A stretch of 27,808 nucleotides of DNA from an uncultured Arthrobacter sp. Lineage in GTDB: Bacteria > Actinomycetota > Actinomycetes > Actinomycetales > Micrococcaceae. Below the pieces are notes generated by a model. The model saw nothing but the letters and a program-made list of their open reading frames with translations. It was not told the origin of the DNA and ran no database searches. A program made the position numbers and the translations under genes. Positions 14,511 through 21,193 of this stretch are shown piece after piece (positions within the stretch are counted from its first letter, which is position 1; each line of letters opens with the position of its first letter). Where the stretch lies: positions 1 to 27,808 of the forward strand of contig CALMVY010000232.1 of the NCBI GenBank assembly GCA_937873245.1, in the 5' to 3' direction.

Positions 14511-15245
14511 ATGGGAAGCAAACTGGCAGCCGGGGTCACGGCAACGGCGGGCACTGGCACCGGTTCCCGCAAGGCTTGCCGTGTGCACCGGAGGAGCCGC
14601 GCATTCCTGGCGCTCGCCGTGGCGGGGACGCTTGCCGGCTGCAGCGTCGGCGTACCGGACCCCTCCGCCCCCAAGGCGGCACCGTCGACTCCGGCCCTCG
14701 CCACCCCCACCATCACGCCCGGTCACGATGCCGCCGCCGTCGCAGCGAAGGACATGCCCTTCACCGCCGGCGGGACCCTGGCCGCCGGGGTGCCCGTCCA
14801 GCTTTCCGACGGGCTGCGCGACGTGCCGGGGTGGAAGCCCGTCAAGGAGAACCTGGCCGGCGCGAGTGAGTATGTGAAGGACGACGGCTGTGTGGTCTCG
14901 GCAAAGGTGCGGACCAACCAGTCAGCCCTTGCCGTCCCCGGCGACGACAGGGCGTCCACGGAGGCCCTCTTCCAGTACCTTGACGCCAGCATTCTTCCGG
15001 CGTACCTGGAACCGGCGACCCTGCACTGGGGTGGAGAACCCGGCGGGCCCGCCCCCGCCGTCGAGGTGCTCGTGTTCAAGGGCGGAGAACGGTCCGGCAC
15101 CAGGGCCACTGCGATCTACGCACGTCTGTTCAGCAAGTCCGGCTCCTCGGTGTACCTGTCCGTTTCGTGCCCCGACGCCACGACGCTGGCAGCGGCACGG
15201 TCAGAAGTCGAGGCACGGATCGCCGTCGTACCTCCGTCCGGATAG
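14511..15245 (+). CDS. Lipoprotein of unknown function
   Basis: I do not recognise a family. 244 residues from ATG 14511. The hydrophobic stretch AFLALAVAGTLAGC (31-44) ends in a lipobox L-A-G-C, so Cys44 is the likely lipidated residue and the rest is extracellular. The region up to about 85 is Pro/Ala/Thr-rich, followed by a compact alpha/beta-looking domain. It has only two further cysteines (in D-D-G-C-V-V-S-A-K-V and V-S-C-P-D-A-T-T-L), which could form one disulfide. GTG at 14583, with AAGG 8 nt before it, would give a more typical 20-residue signal peptide, so the start is uncertain. It lies between a lipid kinase and a regulator on the same strand, with gaps of 117 and 82 nt. Confidence 0.82.
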   Translation: MGSKLAAGVTATAGTGTGSRKACRVHRRSRAFLALAVAGTLAGCSVGVPDPSAPKAAPSTPALATPTITPGHDAAAVAAKDMPFTAGGTLAAGVPVQLSDGLRDVPGWKPVKENLAGASEYVKDDGCVVSAKVRTNQSALAVPGDDRASTEALFQYLDASILPAYLEPATLHWGGEPGGPAPAVEVLVFKGGERSGTRATAIYARLFSKSGSSVYLSVSCPDATTLAAARSEVEARIAVVPPSG

Positions 15246-15315
15246 GGCCGCCGTCTGCGTGGGTCCGCCTGGACCGCCGATCAGGTGGTTAAGCAATGAA
15301 TCTTGTTTTTAGAGC

Positions 15316-15321
15316 TACGCT
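15316..15321 (+). promoter_or_regulatory. -10-like box for leaderless regulator mRNA
   Basis: TACGCT ends 6 nt before ATG 15328. The preceding stretch 15291-15315 is AT-rich for this genome. Confidence 0.5.
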
Positions 15322-15327
15322 GATTTC

Positions 15328-16062
15328 ATGATCCGAGCCCCGTGGAACCGCAGGCTTGCGGCCGTCGCCTCCCTGGGGGACGAGAACCGCCGGAAGCTGT
15401 TCGATTTCGTCGCCTCGGCCGGGTGCGCCATCAGCCGCGACGACGCTGCCGGCGCCCTTGGCGTGCCCCGGAGCACGGCCTCCTTCCAGCTGGACCGGCT
15501 GGTCAGGGACGGGCTGCTGGCGGTGGAATTCCGGAAGCTTCGCGGCGGGGGTGGGCCCGGATCGGGGCGCCCCGCCAAGCTGTACCGGGCCGCCGTCGGA
15601 GAAGTCGCTGCGTCAGTGCCGGACCGGAACTATGATTTGGCCGCGGAGTTGCTGGTCTCAGCCATCGAGGAGTCAATGGCCGGCGGCGGTTCCGCCCGCG
15701 AAGCGCTGTTGAGCGCCGCCCGCGCGCGGGGTCTCGCGGCAGCCCGGGCCAAGGTTGCCCCGGCCGGGCAGGCGGAGGCCCAGACGGGAGCAGCGGGAGC
15801 CGACTTTGCCGGGTTCCTCGCCGCGGAGGGCTACCGCCCCGAGGACGACGGCGACGGCGGCCTGGTGTTGCTCAACTGTCCGTTCCACAGGATCGCCGAG
15901 GGACATACCGGCGTGGTCTGCGCCATGAATGGCGCCTTCCTGGGCGGCGCCGCGGCGGGCTGCGGCATCGACCCGGACCGGGTGCAGGCCCTTGCCATCG
16001 ACGAGCTTCGCGCCCAGGGCGCCGCCCGGCCGGCGCAGTGCTGCGCCAGGATCACGCCTTAG
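15328..16062 (+). CDS. Winged-helix transcriptional regulator with C-terminal Cys cluster
   Basis: 244 residues. The N-terminal ArsR-like winged helix (about 8-90) has ENRRKLFDFVAS, the recognition region ALGVPRSTASFQLDRLVRDGLL, and a Gly-rich wing followed by GRPAKLYRAA. A helical middle follows. The C-terminal domain has L-L-N-C-P-F-H (Cys184, His187), V-V-C-A-M-N (Cys198), A-G-C-G (Cys212) and Q-C-C (Cys238, Cys239). The NCPFH...VC.MN pattern occurs in many actinobacterial regulators; the C-x13-C-x13-C spacing recalls SufR-type Fe-S regulators (about CX12-CX13-CX14-C) without matching exactly. It may sense Fe-S or metal, or redox state. Targets are unknown. Its 3' end overlaps the convergent EamA gene by 11 nt. 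Confidence 0.88.
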   Translation: MIRAPWNRRLAAVASLGDENRRKLFDFVASAGCAISRDDAAGALGVPRSTASFQLDRLVRDGLLAVEFRKLRGGGGPGSGRPAKLYRAAVGEVAASVPDRNYDLAAELLVSAIEESMAGGGSAREALLSAARARGLAAARAKVAPAGQAEAQTGAAGADFAGFLAAEGYRPEDDGDGGLVLLNCPFHRIAEGHTGVVCAMNGAFLGGAAAGCGIDPDRVQALAIDELRAQGAARPAQCCARITP

Positions 16063-16981
16063 GGGCAAGGCCCGTCGAGGCGGGGCCGGCGGTGACGTTC
16101 GGCGCGGCGGCCGCCTGCGGTTTGGCCTGCCCCCGCATTCCGGTCAGCAGCACCCCGGCGATCACCAGCACGCCACCCACGATCTGGACCAGCGCGACCG
16201 GCATCCCCAGTGCCACGGTGATGACCGCCGTGAAGACCACAATGAGGTTGAGGTAGTTTCCGGCTGTGCCGGACGGGGTGGTCTTCAGGGCAAGGTTCCA
16301 CAGCAGGTAGGCGCCCAGGGACGGGAAGACCACGATGTAGGCCAGCGACCAGGCCTCGGCGGTAGTCTCCGGAAGCGTCACGTTCATGGCGAGGGCGAAA
16401 GGCGCCAGCGTCACGGCCGCAATCGCCACCTGCACGGCCGTGGCCGCGATGGCGGGGAGCTCCAGCCTGCGGGCGATGATCGTATAGCAGCCCCAGACCA
16501 GGATCGCGCCGATCATCAGGAGCTCACCAATATTCAAGGACAGGCTGATCACACGCTGCAGCTCGCCCCGGGTCAGCACCAGCAGGACGCCAAGAAGGCC
16601 GAGGCAGATGCCGAACCAGCCCAGTCGTGTGGTCCTCTCGCCGGTCAGGACCATCGCCAGCACAACGATCAGGGCCGGGTTGGCCGCCGTGATCAGCGAG
16701 GCGTTCATGGCGGACGTGTGGCCGAGGGCCCCGTACAGCAGGAGCGTGTAGCCGCTCATGCCCAGAACGCTCAGAAGCAGCAGTACGGGCCAGCGGCGCA
16801 ACACCGCGCGCCAGTCCGGCTTCTCCACGAAGTGGGCCAGCAGCAGCAACGGCACGGCCGCCAGTGCCCAGCGCCAGAACGTCAGGTCCATGGGCGTCAT
16901 CGAGGCAACGGCAGCCTGGGCCACAATGAAGTTCCCGGACCAGAAGAGGGTGGCCAGGACGAGGTACACGGACGCTTTCAC
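16052..16981 (-). CDS. EamA-family (DMT superfamily) transporter
   Basis: 309 residues with about ten hydrophobic helices arranged as two EamA repeats, the standard DMT layout. The first begins SVYLVLATLFWSGNFIVAQAAV, with the typical F-W-S-G-N motif and W-R-W-A-L-A-A-V after it. The second begins around IGELLMIGAILVWGCYTIIARRL. Family members export amino acids or other metabolites; the substrate cannot be predicted. Start: GTG at 16981, with TAGATT 6 nt upstream on the minus strand, so probably leaderless. It is divergent from the cysteine desulfurase (50 nt between start codons) and convergent with the Cys-cluster regulator, overlapping its stop region by 11 nt. Confidence 0.93.
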   Translation of the reverse strand: MKASVYLVLATLFWSGNFIVAQAAVASMTPMDLTFWRWALAAVPLLLLAHFVEKPDWRAVLRRWPVLLLLSVLGMSGYTLLLYGALGHTSAMNASLITAANPALIVVLAMVLTGERTTRLGWFGICLGLLGVLLVLTRGELQRVISLSLNIGELLMIGAILVWGCYTIIARRLELPAIAATAVQVAIAAVTLAPFALAMNVTLPETTAEAWSLAYIVVFPSLGAYLLWNLALKTTPSGTAGNYLNLIVVFTAVITVALGMPVALVQIVGGVLVIAGVLLTGMRGQAKPQAAAAPNVTAGPASTGLAPKA

Positions 16982-16987
16982 CGCTCG

Positions 16988-16993
16988 AATCTA
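16988..16993 (-). promoter_or_regulatory. -10-like box for leaderless EamA mRNA
   Basis: Minus-strand TAGATT, preceded by TG, ends 6 nt before the GTG at 16981. It shares the 50-bp divergent gap with the cysteine desulfurase promoter. Confidence 0.5.
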
Positions 16994-17019
16994 CACCAGG
17001 GCGGCGGCCGGTCCGCAGG

Positions 17020-17025
17020 TAGAAT
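17020..17025 (+). promoter_or_regulatory. -10-like box for leaderless cysteine desulfurase mRNA
   Basis: TAGAAT ends 6 nt before GTG 17032. There is no Shine-Dalgarno. Confidence 0.55.
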
Positions 17026-17031
17026 TGGCCT

Positions 17032-18261
17032 GTGCCCGTATACCTTGATCATGCCGCAACCACCACCCTGGCCCCGGAGGCCCTCGCGGCGCTGACCCGT
17101 GAACTGGCCCGGACCGGCAACCCCTCCTCGCTGCATGGATCGGGCCGCCGCGCCCGCCGCGCCGTCGAGGACGCCCGCGAGGTGCTGGCGGCCGCGGCCG
17201 GGGCGCACCCCTCCGAAGTCATCTTCACCTCGGGCGGAACCGAAGCCGACAACCTTGCCGTGAAGGGCCTGTACTGGGCCCGGCAGGCCGAGGACCCAGC
17301 CCGTACGCGCATCCTGTGCTCCGCCGTCGAACACCACGCCGTGCTGGACACCGTCGAATGGCTCGAGCGGCACGAGGGCGCCGAGGTGTCCTGGCTTCCG
17401 GTAGATGAGGAGGGCGTCGTGGACCTTGCCGTGCTGGAGGCCGAGCTATCCCGGGACCCGGCCTCGATCGCCCTGGTCACAGTGATGTGGGCCAACAACG
17501 AAGTCGGCAGCATCCAGCCCGTGGCGGAGATCGTCGAACTGGCACACAGCGCCGGCGTTCCGGTCCACTCCGATGCCGTCCAGGCCTTCGGCTCCGTTCC
17601 CGTGGATTTCCGGGCCACCGGGCTGGACGCCATGTCCATTTCCGGGCACAAGATCGGCGGCCCGGTCGGCGTCGGGGCGCTGATGCTCGGCCGCGCCGTA
17701 AAGCTGACCCCCGTCCAGCACGGCGGGGGACAGGAGCGCGACGTCCGCTCCGGGACCCTGGACACCGCGTCCATTGCCGCCTTTGCCGCGGCGGCCGAGG
17801 CGGTCACAACCAGTCTGCCGGCGGAGAGGGCACGCATTGCAGCGCTCCGGGACCGGCTGATCGACGGCGTCCAGGCGGCGGTGCCGGACGCCGTGCTGCG
17901 CGGGGCTCCCGGTTCCGGACGGCTGCCGGGCAATGCCCACTTCACCTTCCCCGGCTGCGAGGGCGACTCGCTGCTGTTCCTGCTCGATCTGGCAGGGGTC
18001 GAATCCTCCACCGGATCAGCCTGCACGGCGGGTGTACCCCGGCCGTCCCACGTGCTGCTGGCCATGGGACTGGACGAGGACACAGCCCGGGGCGCCCAGC
18101 GGTTCAGCCTGGGGCATTCCTCCACCGCGGCCGACGTCGATGCGCTGCTGGCCGCCTTGCCCGGCGCGTATACCCGCGCACGCCAGGCCGGCATGGCCGG
18201 CCACGAGTCCAGCATCCAGACCGCCGGAACCGTCGCCCGCCAGTCCGCCGCCACCGACTAG
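17032..18261 (+). CDS. iscS: Cysteine desulfurase (IscS/NifS class)
   Basis: A PLP enzyme that removes sulfur from cysteine as a persulfide and passes it to Fe-S assembly and tRNA thiolation. The N-terminus VYLDHAATT and NPSSLHGSGRRAR are family hallmarks. TSGGTEADNLAV (66-77) binds PLP phosphate, EHHAVLD (100-106) stacks on PLP, SISGHKIGGP has the Schiff-base Lys207, and SSTGSACTAG carries the persulfide Cys331. Its 409 residues are slightly longer than IscS because of a polar C-terminal tail. Start: GTG at 17032, immediately before the conserved strand. mnmA, which needs this sulfur, lies 1.5 kb downstream on the same strand, separated by a minus-strand flavoprotein gene. The stop codon overlaps that gene's stop by 3 nt within CTAG. 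Confidence 0.95.
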   Translation: MPVYLDHAATTTLAPEALAALTRELARTGNPSSLHGSGRRARRAVEDAREVLAAAAGAHPSEVIFTSGGTEADNLAVKGLYWARQAEDPARTRILCSAVEHHAVLDTVEWLERHEGAEVSWLPVDEEGVVDLAVLEAELSRDPASIALVTVMWANNEVGSIQPVAEIVELAHSAGVPVHSDAVQAFGSVPVDFRATGLDAMSISGHKIGGPVGVGALMLGRAVKLTPVQHGGGQERDVRSGTLDTASIAAFAAAAEAVTTSLPAERARIAALRDRLIDGVQAAVPDAVLRGAPGSGRLPGNAHFTFPGCEGDSLLFLLDLAGVESSTGSACTAGVPRPSHVLLAMGLDEDTARGAQRFSLGHSSTAADVDALLAALPGAYTRARQAGMAGHESSIQTAGTVARQSAATD

Positions 18262-19502
18262 GTCTCCGGCAGGAGCCCGGCGAGCGGGACGTCCGGATCG
18301 GCCAGGGCCGCAGGGCTCACGGGGGTTTTCGCCGAGATGAGCTGCTTGATCAGCTTTTGCGGCTTGGCGGAACGCGGCCAGTTCACGCTCATTCCAGCCA
18401 CCACCCGGCCGTCGCGCTGCCAGAAGGCGAGAAACTCCTTGCCCTCGAGTGAACCCCGGATGGCGGGCGGCTCCGAGGCGAGTGACGGGAAACCGGAGTA
18501 CTCCATGCTGACGTCGAACTGGTCGGTGTAGAAGTAGGGGACCGTGTCCAGCACGGCAGCCTGGCCGAGCATCGCCCTGGCCGCCACCTTGCCGCCGTTG
18601 ATGGCATTGGACCAGTGCTCGCTGCGGTGGTGTTCCCCGGTGAAGGGATGCAGGGCGTTGGCGACGTCCCCGGCGGCAAAGATGGCGGGCGCTGAGGTCC
18701 GCAGCGAGGCGTCCGTGAGGATGCCGTTCCGCAGGGCGATCCCCGCCGCTTCGGCAAGCGAGACCTCGGGGATCACTCCTACGGCGAGGATCACGAGATC
18801 CGCGGGCAGGACCTCCCCGGCATCCGTGACCACGCCGGTGACCCGGCCCGACTGCTCCCTGATTTCCGCAGCCGAGGCGGGCAGCCGGAACCGGACGCCG
18901 TTCGCCTCGTGCAGCGAACGGAAGAACCCGCCCAGCTCCCGCCCGATCGCCGCGGCCAGCGGCACCTCCTCGAGCCCCAGCAGGGTGACGGAGTTTCCAT
19001 ACGCGCTCGCCGCCGCAGCGAGCTCCATCCCGATCCAGCCCGAACCGATCATCACGACGTTCCGCCCGCCGTCGGCCAGTCCGGCGCGCAGGCGGCGGCA
19101 GTCGTCCACTGTGCGGAAGGTGCTGACCCCCTCCGCGTCGCTTCCGGGCAGCGGAATGCGCCGGGGGCGGGCGCCGGTGGCCAGGAGCAGGGAGGCGTAG
19201 CCCAGACTCTGGCCGTCCCGAAGGTTTACGCTGCGGGCGGCCGGATCAATCCCGGTGACGGTGGTGCCCAGCCGCAGTTCAACTCCGTTCGCTTCGTACC
19301 AGTCCGCCGGAACCACGGGGAGGGCGCCGTCGTCGGCCATGGCCAGGAGGTACTCCTTGGACAGCGGCGGACGGAGGTAGGGATGGTGCCGCTCCTCAGC
19401 CAGCAGAATCACCGGCCCGCGGTAGCCCTCCGCGCGGAGCGTCTTGGCAGCGGTGGCGCCGGCGAGTCCGCCGCCCACGATCACAATGTTCTCGGAGGCC
19501 AT
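18258..19502 (-). CDS. FAD/NAD(P)-dependent oxidoreductase (ferredoxin reductase type)
   Basis: 414 residues. The FAD-binding Rossmann motif is IVIVGGGLAGATAAKTLR (6-23). HHPYLRPPLSKEYLL is typical of rhodocoxin/putidaredoxin-reductase-like enzymes. The NAD-binding Rossmann motif is VVMIGSGWIGMELAAAASAYG, and the second FAD motif is APAIFAAGDVAN. The C-terminal reductase domain includes RSEHWSNAINGGKVAARAML and PYFYTDQFDVSMEYSG. It would transfer electrons from NAD(P)H to a ferredoxin; no ferredoxin or P450 gene is adjacent. Start: ATG at 19502 right before the Rossmann strand; an ATG at 19562 would add 20 residues of no family likeness. It lies between two sulfur-transfer genes on the opposite strand. 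Confidence 0.93.
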   Translation of the reverse strand: MASENIVIVGGGLAGATAAKTLRAEGYRGPVILLAEERHHPYLRPPLSKEYLLAMADDGALPVVPADWYEANGVELRLGTTVTGIDPAARSVNLRDGQSLGYASLLLATGARPRRIPLPGSDAEGVSTFRTVDDCRRLRAGLADGGRNVVMIGSGWIGMELAAAASAYGNSVTLLGLEEVPLAAAIGRELGGFFRSLHEANGVRFRLPASAAEIREQSGRVTGVVTDAGEVLPADLVILAVGVIPEVSLAEAAGIALRNGILTDASLRTSAPAIFAAGDVANALHPFTGEHHRSEHWSNAINGGKVAARAMLGQAAVLDTVPYFYTDQFDVSMEYSGFPSLASEPPAIRGSLEGKEFLAFWQRDGRVVAGMSVNWPRSAKPQKLIKQLISAKTPVSPAALADPDVPLAGLLPET

Positions 19503-19562
19503 GATGTGCTCGATTCCTGCGGGCGCCGGCGCAACCGGGGCCGCATGTCGCGGAAAGTGCAT

Positions 19563-19587
19563 CTAAAACCGTTGTTTTTGACTTTAG
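19563..19587. promoter_or_regulatory. AT-rich nested dyad upstream of the flavoprotein gene
   Basis: CTAAA (19563-19567) and TTTAG (19583-19587) form an outer inverted repeat; inside, AAAAC (19565-19569) pairs with GTTTT (19574-19578). It is an AT-rich patch in a divergent promoter region, 61-85 nt before the flavoprotein ATG, and fits an operator. The binding protein is unknown. Confidence 0.4.
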
Positions 19588-19615
19588 AATCGCCACCGAC
19601 TGCCGTCAAGGTCTT

Positions 19616-19645
19616 TTGGGTGAGGATTCGGCGTGGCGATAGACT
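19616..19645 (+). promoter_or_regulatory. Promoter of mnmA
   Basis: TTGGGT (19616-19621), an 18-nt spacer, then TAGACT (19640-19645). The predicted start near 19652 leaves about a 75-nt leader to the mnmA ATG. Confidence 0.5.
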
Positions 19646-19726
19646 GGTGCGGCAGGCATTGTGCTACTTCTGCTTCCCGCAGCCGCCGGTGCCGGCAACA
19701 ACCCCTGAACCCCAAAGAAAGTCAGT

Positions 19727-20851
19727 ATGCGAGTTCTTGCAGCCATGAGCGGCGGCGTCGATTCCGCCGTTGCCGCAGCCCGCGCCGTCGAGGCGGGACA
19801 CGACGTCGTCGGCGTCCACCTCGCGCTGTCCAGGATGCCCGGTACCCTGCGCACCGGCAGCCGGGGCTGCTGCACCATTGAGGACTCCCGCGACGCCTGG
19901 CGGGCCTGCGACGTGCTTGGAATCCCTTACTACGTGTGGGACTTCTCGGAGCGCTTCAAGGAAGACGTGGTCCAGGACTTCATCGACGAATACGCCGCCG
20001 GGCGCACGCCAAACCCCTGCATGCGCTGCAACGAGCGGATCAAGTTCGCCGCGCTGCTGGAAAAGGCCATCGCCCTGGGATTCGACGCCGTCTGCACCGG
20101 CCACTACGCCAAGGTGATCAACGACGCCGACGGCAACCCCGAGCTGCACCGCGCCGCGGACTGGGCCAAGGACCAGAGCTACGTCCTCGGAGTGCTCACG
20201 CACGAGCAGCTCAAGCACTCCATGTTCCCGCTCGCGGACACGCCCTCCAAGGCCGAGGTCCGCGCCGAAGCGGAACGTCGCGGCCTGTCCGTGGCGAACA
20301 AGCCGGACAGCCACGACATCTGCTTCATCCCCGACGGCGACACCGCCGGGTGGCTGGCCGAGAAGATCGAGATGACCACCGGCGACATCGTGGACGAGTC
20401 CGGCGCGAAGGTCGGCGAGCACCCCGGGGCCAATGCGTTCACGGTCGGCCAGCGCCGCGGGCTGAAGCTCGGCACCCCGGCCGCCGACGGCAAGCCGCGC
20501 TTCGTGCTGGAGATCCGGCCGAAGGAAAACAAGGTGGTGGTGGGGCCCGAGGCGCTTCTCGCCATCGACGAGATCCGCGGCATCAAGGTTTCCTGGGCCG
20601 GCCTGCCGATCGCGGAGATCGCCACCGGCGAGGAGTTCGACTGCTACGCCCAGGTCCGCGCCCACGGCGACCCTGTGCCCGCCACTGCGCGCATGGAGCG
20701 CGGGGCAGATGCCGGCAACCTCGTGGTCACACTGACGGAGCCGCTGCGCGGCGTGGCCCCTGGACAGACCGTCGTGCTCTACCAGGGCAGCCGGGTGCTG
20801 GGCCAGGCCACCATCGATGCGGCGCGGTCGCTGCAGCGGGCCGCACTCTAG
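19727..20851 (+). CDS. mnmA: tRNA-specific 2-thiouridylase
   Basis: MnmA adenylates U34 of tRNA-Lys, -Glu and -Gln and inserts sulfur received from cysteine desulfurase. 374 residues. The PP-loop is SGGVDS (8-13). The first catalytic cysteine is in NPCMRCN (Cys98), and the second is Cys199 in SHDICFIPDGD. The target-binding GHYAKV and DQSYVLGVLTHEQL segments and the C-terminal beta-barrel (GQRRGLKLG onward) are present. Start: ATG at 19727 with AAAGAAAG about 6 nt upstream; a second ATG six codons later would cut the PP-loop strand. The gene order cysteine desulfurase then mnmA matches other actinobacteria, here with a divergent flavoprotein gene between them. Confidence 0.97.
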   Translation: MRVLAAMSGGVDSAVAAARAVEAGHDVVGVHLALSRMPGTLRTGSRGCCTIEDSRDAWRACDVLGIPYYVWDFSERFKEDVVQDFIDEYAAGRTPNPCMRCNERIKFAALLEKAIALGFDAVCTGHYAKVINDADGNPELHRAADWAKDQSYVLGVLTHEQLKHSMFPLADTPSKAEVRAEAERRGLSVANKPDSHDICFIPDGDTAGWLAEKIEMTTGDIVDESGAKVGEHPGANAFTVGQRRGLKLGTPAADGKPRFVLEIRPKENKVVVGPEALLAIDEIRGIKVSWAGLPIAEIATGEEFDCYAQVRAHGDPVPATARMERGADAGNLVVTLTEPLRGVAPGQTVVLYQGSRVLGQATIDAARSLQRAAL

Positions 20852-20886
20852 ACAGCCCGACATTCCGCGGTCGTCCCGACGCCGAG

Positions 20887-20920
20887 AAGAGCCGCACACC
20901 GCTGGTGTGCGGCTCTTTCA
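20887..20920 (+). terminator. Terminator of mnmA
   Basis: Perfect 14-bp stem 20887-20900 (AAGAGCCGCACACC) with 20904-20917, GCT loop, followed by TCA. The A/T closing bases supply the U-run. It lies 36 nt after the mnmA stop. Confidence 0.9.
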
Positions 20921-20944
20921 TTGGTTCCCAGCGCCGGAACCGCG

Positions 20945-20972
20945 CAGTGCCCCAACCGCAGTGCCCCAACCG
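20945..20972 (+). repeat. Two tandem copies of a 14-bp unit
   Basis: CAGTGCCCCAACCG occurs at 20945-20958 and again at 20959-20972, directly adjacent and identical, in non-coding DNA. Confidence 0.9.
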
Positions 20973-21193
20973 CGGCGGCGCCTGACCGCCCTGCCGGAAT
21001 CCAGACCTGATTCCTGAAGATAATGGCGAGTTCTGCCCGTTCGTGTAAATTTTGTGTCTCATCTCACAAGATGTAACGATTCACCTACTGGTCGTCTGGT
21101 TGAATCGAGGCATCAGGACAGCGTGCCGCCCTCCGAGCCGTCCCAAGAACGTCGGGGCCGCGCACCAGTACTCATCGAACAGAAAGTTCACAG

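Larger units (their letters stand above)
20852..21193. other. Intergenic region before the peptide transporter operon
   Basis: A 342-bp gap. It holds the mnmA terminator, a 14-bp tandem repeat, and an AT-richer stretch (21016-21076) that is the likely promoter region of the transporter: TAAATT at 21046-21051, preceded by TG, is the best -10 candidate. A small TTGTG/CACAA inverted repeat (21052-21056/21065-21069) follows directly. No gene is supported. Confidence 0.5.
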
